Origin: Bombus terrestris | Taxonomy: Eukaryota > Arthropoda > Insecta > Hymenoptera > Apidae | Assembly (NCBI RefSeq): GCF_910591885.1 | Contig: NC_063283.1 | Coordinates: 8,603,001-8,667,000, forward strand | Direction: 5' to 3' | DNA: 64,000 nt | Part shown: piece after piece, positions 26,601 through 38,600 of the stretch | How positions within the stretch are numbered: position 1 is the first letter of the stretch | How the letters are laid out: each line of letters starts with the position of its first letter | Notes under the pieces: generated by a model | Database searches by the model: none | The model's input: the letters and a program-made list of their open reading frames with translations, nothing else | Told to the model about the DNA's origin: nothing | Position numbers and translations under genes: made by a program

Positions 26601-29600
26601 AAGAAAAAAAAGAAACTTTATTTCTTTCTTGTTTACAATACACTTCTGAGCTCTAGGAGTGACTGTTCAAGACTGACTTGGAGTATTTAAATTCTTTTAT
26701 TCGTGGGAGTGGGAAAAGGCTTCAATCATATATTTCGGAGAACGGATAGTGACCGGATGTCATTCCGATGGTCACTCATGCTATGGGAATTGCTTATGTT
26801 ATTGGTTATGGGAAGCGCTTGGAATTTCGCTATCTTATCGCTTTGTTTAGTCGGATTTCGTCTGTGACACGCTTGTCGATACGAGCCCTCGTCGGGCAGC
26901 TAAGCGACATTGTAGGACCGCGAGCGACGGCCAGAAACGCGACCCATCCTAAAATCTCACAGCGTAACAAAGCGTACACCCCCTCTTTTTTTGATACTAC
27001 ATATATAAATAGAATATGCAGATATTTATGGAAATTCGTAAACATTTGTAAATTTATAAATCTCAAAACAATTTATAGACGAATACTAGCCTTCTTTGCC
27101 TTCAATGACTCTTTGCATTCCTCAAGAAGAGCTAAATAGGCGGCCCAGGAAGGCTGTATGTCGTGCAGTTTCCGCATGAAATCGTACGTGAAGCCCACTT
27201 CGTATTTCTCTAGATCGAATAAACGGAACGAATAGAAATTGCAAGGGAAAAAGAACAATACGTAACAATTAAGCCTATCGGGCATTCCTCAATAAGAAGA
27301 ACACCGTTGATCTCACGGGCTATCGGTCTCGCCACTGCTTTTTCGCACAAGAAATTTAAGAATCGTTTGAAGGTTTACCCAAAGTCTCGTATTGATAACG
27401 GATCTTTGGGAATTCGCTCTCTTCTCGAGGAATATCGGCGTTCAGCTTCTCAAACAACTGCATCGTGTATTGCATGCTGATAAGATCCGTTGGCTCTTTC
27501 GTTATTCTGCGAACGAATAAATTTATAGTTGCGACTAGTTGCTAAATGCAGTAAAAATCTGCGCAGGAATTTATTGTAATCATTTAGAGGACATAAAAGA
27601 TATTAGAGATTTGGAGGATATCGAGTTGCATGATTTATGGAGAAATTTTTGTAAATAGACTGCATACAGCAGCATAGGTCGCGCAATTGGGATAACTTCG
27701 AATTGGGTTTGGGATAAGTTTGATTTAGACTCGTTCTAGATTTGATTCGGACTTGGTTATATCTTCCCGCAGGGAGGACCGCCGGGACACAGACCGCGGT
27801 TTCGCGGCTGAATCCCGCTTGCGTGAGTCCTTTGGGCATAGCGAACCCACAGACACGAGCTACACAGAACCGCCATAAATTTCATTATATTCAATTATAT
27901 CGGCTTGATTATGTTATGGATCATTAATAGCCTCAGAATGTCTATTTTGGCTATGCGTTCTCATTTTGATTAATATAAAGACGATTAATAGTACCGGGTG
28001 AGGACAGTTTAGGAAACTCCATGGAAATTTTCAGCCTCGCAAAGATTTTTGTTATTATTATGTGGTGAATTTATGTGGTACTAACTTCTTAGAATTGTCC
28101 GCGATATAGTGATACACGTGATGTACCATATTTTGGGTTTGCCGTAATAGAAGTTCAATTAACTTCTGTTGCCAAATCGAGCATTCTTCGATGATGGCAC
28201 CTTTTAGTCGATCGGCATTCACGTCGAGGAAGTGCACAGTCATCACTGTTTCTTGCATCTGAACGTTATTGGCGATGATCGTGTATCTACTGATATCCGA
28301 GTCGAACGTCTCCGCGGTAGGCTTCAATTTTTCGTATCTAATCATGGATTATATAAATCTGTATAGCTTTCACAGTGGTCAACGACATAGGCGAATATTT
28401 GTGAAATTTTGTAAATACCTCTGAAGGTACATGTCTCTATTTATTTCCCAAATTTCATGGAACGGTTCCCAATTTTTCATGTAGTTTTGCATCTGAACGA
28501 AGCAGGCATTCACCTCTGAAAATTTGTATTAATAGTTATTGTACTTAATATAGTAACTGCAATAAAAGTCATTCCGAAGGAAAAGAACAAGTATGAACGA
28601 AGGGGAGAATACAACCGTCGTTGAGTTTTTGTTGAAGATCGAGCAATTCTGGATCTTTCTCGTATATTTTCCAGAATGGTGGAATTTGAAAATCGAACTT
28701 GAATTTGTCTATCAGTCGAGTTATTCTTTTCAAGGGCTCTAAAAGATTGTCAAAGATCACTGCAACTTCCATGGCGATGTTTGCCAGGTCCGGCAGGAAT
28801 TTTATCTAGACATAAAAGAATCACAATCTCTTCCTCCAATCTTGACTCTTCCCGTTTTAATTTCTATTTTAAATAGGATAATAATAGAAAAAGAATATCG
28901 TACAATTACCTTGTTGTCGATTAGCTCTACGTGTATCAAAATGAGCGGCGATGGTGGCGTAGTACCATCACCATGAAGAGCAACGTACATGACCTCAAGA
29001 GACGCGACCAAGCACATTTTGAAAGCCTCGCCTATGAGCAGGTCCATCCTGCTTAAGTAAACCTTCCATTCTTGCAAAGACTGTTAACAGATTTTTATGG
29101 AATACTAATAATTGTTATAAACTAACAATAAAATTAATAACTGTCAACTGTTATGAAATTCAAAATTAGTTATAGTAACTTTATTTATTTGACAGATTTA
29201 TTCAAAGTGATTGAAGCAGGAAGACGATGGTTATTTGATTAGTGCTATTTCTTAATGTAGTAACGCAACACAACTAAAATAACTAAATTTGTACAACTAA
29301 TTAACTTCTGAGTGACAACTCACAACTCACAACTTATGACCAACTCTCAACAATCGACTCGCCATTAACTAACTCTATCTACCAAAACGTCCTTTTATAC
29401 CAGTTTTAGTACTCCTACCACGCACACGTGTATCATAGCTGTTAATGACCCAAGATGGTCACGTACAGCTTTACAACAATAGGTAATTGAAAAAGACCAC
29501 GGGTATATTGCTGGGCCATATGGCCCATTGGGATTTCCCATCCTTCCCGGCGTGTCAGCACTTTCACTTTTTGCTGTATTGTAGTTCATCGGGTTTTTCT

Positions 29601-32600
29601 CAAATGGTTTTTCCGCGATATTATATATGTAGTATCAAAAAAGAGGCGGGTATACGCTTGATCTATTATATATTTAAGGTATAAACTAAGAATCGTAAGA
29701 GTGCTGGGGAAGAGAGAAAGAGAGGGAGAGAGAGAGTGTAAGTAAGAATGTATGCCTTGGTGACGTGAAAGCTAAATGAGTAAACGAGTGGGAGAAGGAT
29801 CCGAGGGTTGGGAGTCAGCATTTTTTGACCTGAGAAGACAGAAGTTGGGAGCCGAGTGTTAGACTAAGACGTACGAAGATATTGTAATCAGTTTTTGTAT
29901 TGGGTATTGCTTGTTAAATTAAAACTAAACGTAACTATCTTGTCTTTGCTCTAGACAATTTAAGATACTACATATAATTGTGAATAGAGAAAAACTGATT
30001 TATCCATGTTTCTTGGTGTATCTTCATATCACAATGGAAATAACGCGTGTAACAGCACTTCCGGATTAACGAGTAAGTGTGTTCCTCACGGCAATCGCTT
30101 CACGCAGCGATATATCGGTCTGGTCCGGGTTTTCGGAGTGCCGTAAGAATTGCACCGTATAGCCTACAGGGATAACGCGAGAATGCTTCGTGCGGATTTT
30201 GCTCTGTGAATGGCCGCATTTGTTGTCGATGCAAGGAAGAAACGAGCAGTTCTGAGTGAGAATGAAAACGTCGGGACAGAACGACGCTGTGTCTCGCTGT
30301 TATTTCATCGTGTTCAGCAACATTTCTCTTCTACGTTCATCGTTTGAAGTATAAAGAGACATTTTAATAAAATATTTCGTATGATATATATTTTTTCCTA
30401 GTGGACAGACACTTGGCCGTGTAGACACCCGAAAGGATGCTAAATATTCCGAATATTTGGACACTGAATGCCTGGAGAGATTTTATGTCCCCATAAAAGT
30501 TCGCATCTACGCGAACATTCTCCCTGTATGGCGATTTATGTTATCAAGATTGCTTTTTACGAGGGCGGTCAGTTTGGCTTTCGACAACGAGTGATTCAAA
30601 TTGTGTATTATAAGCTTTAGTCTTATATAAGAACTGTAGAAATAAATATATAAAATAATCGAATAAAAATGATATTTAACAATCTTTTGAACACTTACGT
30701 CTTCAAGAACATCCTTAAATCCATCCAAAATAACCAATATATACTGAAAGATGGTTCTGTGATAGCCCAGTAGAACTTCGAAAGTTTCGTCTCTTAAATA
30801 ATTCATTATACGTATCCAATGATTCATCCTTTACCTTCAAAATTTACCATACTCATTTTAGATCCATTCAAATCATACCTGGTTTTCAGTAACTCTTGCT
30901 GTAAATCCTCCAAAGCGTAAGTGTAATTCTGCCTAATTTTGATCATCGACGTATCGCAAATCTTCTCACACAGTTTCATGATATCTTGATTCGATTCTTT
31001 GTAAACGTCAATGAACTCTTGAAGCTGTAAGAGAATACGTGCGATTGAAATCGACCTTTCCACTTCTCGTACATCGAGAAAGCTGTACGACGGAATGTAC
31101 GATAGGAATCTTTGACAACCCTGACACCTGCTGTGTGTCGGAATATTTAAGAATTTTGCTCGAACGAGATATAAATGTCTATACATTTACTTATCGACAT
31201 TCATTCGTGAGAGTAAGATTCTTTTTACAAAGCTGTTCGAGTCACTAGACCAAGGCAAGGAAGCGAACAAGGTCGAACAAGACACCATACCGAAAACGGG
31301 TGAATTTCGCACCGTTTAGCAAAAGGCAATGAAGTGTCCGGCTTTGTCCTTCGACCAAATTCCGTCGATTTGAACAGGGTAACGAATGACCGCAAACGCG
31401 GCCTCGGATATCCGCTATTGTTATTCCGTTTCGCCGGTACGCGCTCTTCTTGCTTAATTAAACAAACAAAGGCTGCGGACAGATCCCACTTGGCTGGGTC
31501 AAAATTTAATTTCGCCAGGACAGAGCCGGACTCGTTGCATAAATTTCTGCAGCGCATAATATAGGCGTCGTCCTTTCCGACCGATTTAGGTTGGACGAAG
31601 AGGACGATAGCGACGGTAACCAGAAACGGAGGAGGGACAGAACGAAGCGTACATTTGCCGTTTGGTTAAAGCAATCCTCGATGTATGCGTCCACGTATTC
31701 AGTGTTCCATGTCAGCCTGTTTAAGCCGGGATTGATCTTCCTGTCTACGTGGCGAATTAGTTCGCGGAACAGATCGCGTTCTGTCATCGACAACGCTGAA
31801 AAACACAATATGCTATATGTACATTAATACGTATACGTACTCGTTTATGCGCGCATGTGTCCACTCGACACAGTTCACCGCAGCAGAAACGCGATTATCC
31901 GAATCTGTTCGTTCTAGCGTACATTCGATCGTTCGATTACCATTTGATGTATCAATTCAAATTTCTCGTTGAAACGTACTCCTATTCGGGGATTTTTTTA
32001 AAGTAGCGCGCAGGCTTTTCAGAGATACAAGGTTACGATGTAACGATGTACGATGAAATTATATGGTTACGACGCTGTTGGTTCGAACTACTTGGCTGAC
32101 AACGTACAAGCTGATTTCCACTTTTATGTTATTCCCTGCTCTTATGATATAGTCTTCGTAATATAGATAGTACGGTATAGATGAATTGAAGTTTCAATGA
32201 AACTCTCTATTGAACTTTTTATTCGTAGATTGCGTTCCGAACTCATTAAATTTATCGACGATTCTTCAGAAGGAAATTAATTTATCGGGAAATAGATTTT
32301 CAGAGGAATTTCGAGGGGAGCGAGGTGCATCGTTTTAATTAACTAGGATAATCTAGCGTGTTCTTGTTCATAAACTTTGTACCTACCATCTTGACATTTT
32401 ATAATCATGACCGGGATTCTCTAGTCGATAATAACACGTAGTGGCGCGTTAAGAGCGAGCCGAAAGACGCGCCAGGTATTTCTGAGGGAAATGTACTTGA
32501 CCAACTATTTCGCAATCTCCAGAACTCGAAATACAAACGGAAAGTTCGTGCACACCACAACGTTTGAAACTTCGAAACATCTGCTAGAATTTGTTCCAAC

Positions 32601-35600
32601 ACGTGTCTACGAGTTATTCAGATTTATACAAATGATAAAGAAGAAACATCAAAAAAAGAAAAAAGTAGATGAATAACATTTCAGATAAGAATAAAGTAGA
32701 TGTTCAAATACTTTCGCAATCCAGTGTATTTTCATCGATTTAGAAATATTCATCAATCGATGGAAGTGTCAACCCATCGTGATAAATAGCGGACACGACG
32801 CGGTCTTTGGAAAATGAAGGTCCAACCGGAATTTGCGCCACGCCACTAATTATTGCTTCGTAACTCGACGTATTCACAGGGTTTGATGCATCAGAAAATG
32901 TATATACGTTTAATAGAATTTGCCATGACGTGGAGAACGTCAGTTAGTGAGTTTGGAAGAAGCAATTTAGTGAGTTTTAATTAATCACGCGCTACGAGTT
33001 CCGTAATCGGCATCGATGAAAGGAAGGAGAAAATTAAGAAGTTGCGGAACATAGAAACATATTTCATTTACAATATCGTTTAATGTCACTTAAAGACCTC
33101 GAGGTTCGTTTTATTCTATAATCTGCATTAATTCATATACATATGAAATTCCCATGACCGCTGTAATTTCTGATCGAGTTCGAAATATTCGAATAATCGA
33201 GGAGATAGTAGACGATCGAGGTTGGAAAAAATTTAGTAGAAAATTCTGAAATTACATGTAAAATTCCCAGTGTGGTATTAATGCATCTTTGGCGTATTGT
33301 TAAAAGCTTGTTAATAGTTTAATATTGCAACCAACTAACCTTTAATCACCTTATTGTAGCCAATAACTACAGCAAGAACGCTCTCGTAAACGAAGTTCAG
33401 AGTTTCCCATTTATCGTAAACGATTTGAACCTGAACAGGAATAGTGAATTTGAGAGTAATCCAATAGGCGGTTTCGCGGCATAAATTCAAAATGTCCGGG
33501 TTGATGTTGCAGCATAGTAATCCAGCAGACGAGTCGCTGCGTCGCATAAGGAAACGATCAAGCTTGACACGTGGATTCTCGCCAACCTCGTGTACCCATT
33601 TCATGTATATATCGGCAACGAAATCCTCGATCGATTTCTTTAGCAGATCGTGCTGATAGTAGATATCCTCGCTAAGACCGCAAAAAGGCATCCACATGGC
33701 TTCCTCGAGCACCTCTCTTGTTGATTGCAAACGAGCACCTTTCAGTAGTAGATTCAATGCCCTGCCTGCATAATATGGAGTCATCGAAGGATACTCCTCC
33801 TTTTCGTCCAGTATCTCCTGCTTCGTTCGTTGGATATCTTCGCTGAAGAGTTTCCATATCTATGGAGGAAACGAAATCTTTCTTTTATCTCACTTTCCTA
33901 AAATTTTCGCTTCGATATAATTTTTATAAGACATCTTATTTAATTTTGAAAATTTGAGATTTTACTAGCTTTGTACCTCGATCGTCTTAGCATCGAACAG
34001 AGCTTTCAGTTTCTCGCGATTCATGTAAGTGTAGAAACTCTGAAAATCCTCCACTGCTTCCTGTACGCTGTTCAAGCGTGCGAAGATTGACGTGACTAGG
34101 TTTTCGATGATGACTTCTAGATCTTTCATTTCGTTGCGAAAGGTAAACATGTCATCGTGCCACATGCCGTAATGAACATCGAGGATTCTGTTGGACTCCT
34201 GCTCGATCTTCTGCAGTGCCTCGTGAAATAATCTTTCGATTTTTTGACACACCCTTTCGCGCTCTTCTCCCTTCGTTCCACTGAACAGCGGTCTCATTAT
34301 TTCCGTTGTTTCGTCTATTCTGTGCTTAGTATGCCAATGGGTTAATCCCTGATCAAATCGTCGGTCGACGGGCGTGAAGAGGTGCAGACTGATTACCTGG
34401 CAAAATCGATCATCGCCTGACAGATCTCAATCATGTCGTGGCACCTGCTAATGAAAATATCAATATGCTGGAATATATTGTCCCTGTCTAAATCCCATGG
34501 TATGTCCGTTAGGCTATTGTGGGCTTGCGCTATCTGCAAGGCAAACACACAGAGATGACTGTTATTCGAAAGAATTGTCTCGTGAAAATATTACGCACGA
34601 TCGAGTCAGTCGTTTAATATCCGGTCTAGTGACGCATTCAAATCGATCCGCGATGGAGAATGTGACTTTAAGCCGTTAAATGAGCTTTTGTTTCACCCTC
34701 TATACGCTTATCCCATTTTATTCTGCATTATCGGCTGTTCTGCCAGTGAAAACAGTTCGCTACCATCTCCACGGGATGGTGTATACATTCCTTTCAGTCT
34801 ATCAGGGGTGAATGAACAGGGATGTGTCATAATTCGCTCCTACTATCCCCTTTTAGCACCATCAACTAGTTTATCTCGCGTTAATGCTTTATCGTATGAA
34901 TTATTAATACTATTTTTATTCTACATATTACGTACATTACATACGCATAAATATTTCTTTCTATTTTTATCTCCCTATGGATAAAAGTTGAAAGGTTGTA
35001 TTATTTATATCAGAAACTTTGAGTATAAAGAAATAATTCTTCGTCAATTCGTCACTTCACTATCAAACTGTTAGTCGTTTGAATTCTGACAATAAGTATA
35101 TTCTGTTCATGGTATGTTCTTATCTCTATACTATTATTTCTATTATGTCTATTTATATTATTCTTTTATTCGTTTCTATTACATATAAATAAATATTCTA
35201 TATATTCTATATAGTACCTCTATATCATGGTATATATTTCATTTCGTTCATTTTAGTGAAAGTGATACTTTAAAAGTAGATATCTTCTAGATAAAAAGTA
35301 TTGAAGAAGCTTTTATGATTCCTCGAAATACCATGCGGGCTATAGACTTTTCTATATAAAATCGTATCGCATTGTTACAGGGTGCACGAGAATTTTCTCT
35401 TGTCAAACATCATTCTAGGAACGCCATTGACACACCAGACGATTCAATTTCAAAGCGTTCGAGTGCATGATGTTGTTACGTCATTTCGTATCTTGTCAAC
35501 AATCAGGCTGGCTTTCTTCCATTTTTATATTTTTCCCGTTTATATTTGGACGATCAATCGCGGGATCGCGATTCATTTTCGAAAGGGACGCACTTGATCG

Positions 35601-38600
35601 TTTTTCGAGAGCTTCATAAACAATCGGAATATCGAAATTGCAATATTATTTCGTTGCTCCGTTGCTATCGTACTATTTTTTCGCTGTGGCGCCTGTTTTT
35701 TAATAATTTGGGTTGAGATTGTTTTCGCACTATATTGCGCATTCTGTATATTTGCATGCTTTTAAATTTCTCATAAATGCGCTATCACCAGAGATCTGCT
35801 AATTAGATGTACAAAATCTTCTCATAGTATGATTATTGAGATTTTTCACGGAAAAATCGAGAATTTCAGACTTTTTGACTACGATTTCTGCGCCCTCAGT
35901 TTTGCGAGAATAACCACAATGCGATACGTAGCCCACGGCAATTCTCATCTCTGTCGACGCTTATCTAGTCATACGGGAAACGCCTAAGTCGAGGTTACTG
36001 TGACTTCCGTTTAACGCGAAAATTTGACCCGGTTCCAGAGGCAACCCTCCTTTCGGCAACAACACGCCACCCCCGTTGCGCATGATAAAATGTTAACTTT
36101 GAGATTGACGAATTATCTTTAGACGCTTCCCTTTTTGCAGCCTTTTTAGTTATGAGGTTGTTTGATGACAGTTTAAGATGTGATTTGCTTTCTTTCTTAA
36201 TTTTATAAATTTGTCTCAGTTATCAAGTACACCAAGTAGTATAAATATCGAAATATCGACGAAAATAGATTAGATAAATATTCATCATTAGACTGCGATG
36301 TTATGCTCATTCATATTTTTATGAATGTAAATAAACTAACAGTACTCAAATAGAAATTTCGAAACATTATAACTAATGTCCCGGTGCTTTGAATAATTTT
36401 TATGTTTTTGAATATTGTGTCCAGTTTGTAAATTTTTAAATACAAATGTATAAACATGTACAGTTTACTTATCATATTTTTTCAACCGAATTTTTCGTTT
36501 AATTTGTGACCATATTAAAATTATCAGTCGCTCAGTGGTCTTAGCAATACTTTTACGTTCATTTGCACGTTGCACGGATGCTCGCGTGTTGTTTTACCAC
36601 GATCCGTCGCGATTAAAGGAAGATAAGATTAATTGCAGGCTCGAGTCGCTCGCCTCGGCAAATATTATTTTAACGGGGATGGGAGCGTGTTCCCGCGTTC
36701 ACGGGGATCATTGTGAACCGGCCAAAGGGTGGGTACAATTACCGTGACTTCCGCTTAACGCGGGAACTCCTCACTTTGCCTAACGGCTCTTTCCTAAGTA
36801 TCCAAAGTAACTCCGCACACGTCGTTTAATAGTCCCTTAATGCACCGACCGTCGACTGAATTTGTACGCGATAACACGGTGAACATTCAAACAGTCTTTC
36901 GAAAGCATTATATGTATTCAAAAAGTAAAAGCAAATATCGAAACGATTAACGAAATATCAGGCATTTAAAGCAAAAGTGGATTCTACTACATTTTTATGA
37001 AGTACATTTATATATTATCGTTAAGATACTTTTTCAGACACTTGATTTATTTTTAACATGATCTATTTTAATTATAATATTACGGATAAAATCAAATTGT
37101 AATTATATTTAGATCATGATTCTATCAAGATCACATATCCCAAATCCTGTATCCTATTCCATCTTCTATGTCTTATATCTCATATCCCACATCCTATGTT
37201 ATGTATCACGCAACTATTTTCTATACATAACATCTCTAAAGTTACATATTAGGTTCCACGATTTCTACCTCACTTTCCATACTATTGACATACTCTGTAT
37301 TTTACATTCAACATCTAATACCTACAATCCCAAAGCTATTCCACAATTCACATTTCCATCCCACATTCCATATTTCATATAGCTTATCTCATATCCTATA
37401 TTCTACAACTATTAGTATTCCTAACATATATCCGTATCTTTCACCTTACTTCTCACACTTCATTTCTCCATTCCATATCCCATATTTCATATTTTTTTTC
37501 TGGTACTCTATATCCCACATCCCGTATCACTAGGAAATATCTTTTATCTTAGCTTTTGTAGCATATACATCTATTCTTCCTACATTTAACGTTTCATATG
37601 TCCTATTTCCTCTTCTGTGTCCCATATCCAGTATCCCTGAAACATATCTTCCATCCTTATTCCCACAGCACATATCTCTATCCGACGTCTCATATTTTAT
37701 ATTTCCATATCCTTTACTCTATCATACGTTTTCCACATGCCCTTTTTCCACCTTCTATGCCCATACCCGGTGTATTCTTCTCTGTATTCCAAATCCTGCA
37801 CTCTATATTTCAAATCAAACTAACAAATTTCCTAAATCTATGTTAGCGATTACGAATTTCAAATATGGAAAGTGTCGGCCCTTGACGCGGTTTGTGGGAA
37901 ATTCGTTGGGAAAATATCCATTTTGTGGGAAAAGAATTTCATCTCGTGAGTTAGTGAATTTCGTTCGTAAAAAAGGAATTTCATTTTATGGGACAATGAA
38001 CTTTATTTTGTGGAAAGTGTCCATCATTTGTGGGTTTTGTGGGAAATTTATAGGAAATGAACTTCATTTTATGTGATAGCGAATTTCGTTTGGGGAAACT
38101 GACGGTTTCTTACGCGCTGTTCGTGCGATACATTTTATCTTTTGTAGGAAACATACTCTTCGTGAAAATTTTCTGACTTTTGTCTTGCGTTTAAATTAGA
38201 AGGGTGAAATCATTGAACTAGGATAGGGAAAATGAAATGAGAAGTAAATACAATGACCGGTAGGGAATGTAAAGAATGGAGTAGTGATGTAGGATAGGAA
38301 ACATTAGATGTATGTATTAGATTGTGCGTATTTGATATGAAGCACAGAATTTGAGAAATGGAGTAAGGAATAGGAAACGTGAAATATAGAAATTTACACA
38401 TTATCATGAGTTCACGAGATATGGGGCTGAGAATATAAGATGTCGGAAATGAGATAAGGAATATGAAAGTATAATAGGGAATGTTTCATAAATATAAATG
38501 TAGTAAGTGTTACTTATAATGAATTATACAACTTATTGAATATTAGAGTTAGTTCACTTTTGCTCTCAATGCCTCACTACGAAGAAAAATGAATATTACC

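Noticed and set aside
29256..29972. A longer 717-bp LTR starting at the TGTAGTA at 29256
   Set aside because: The flanks do not match as a target duplication. The inner start at 29628 has 9-bp inverted ends, TATA on both sides and homology to the second LTR.
30507..30690. Open frame continuing from DNAH2 exon 11 (AKLTALVKSNLDNINRHTGR) as an extra tail exon
   Set aside because: No donor keeps phase with exon 12. Joining exon 11 directly to exon 12 across a strong GTAAGT donor gives the expected family length.
37116..37846. Three overlapping plus-strand open frames rich in I, S, Y, H and P
   Set aside because: They translate the degenerate CATATCCCATATC-type repeat; no start context or homology.
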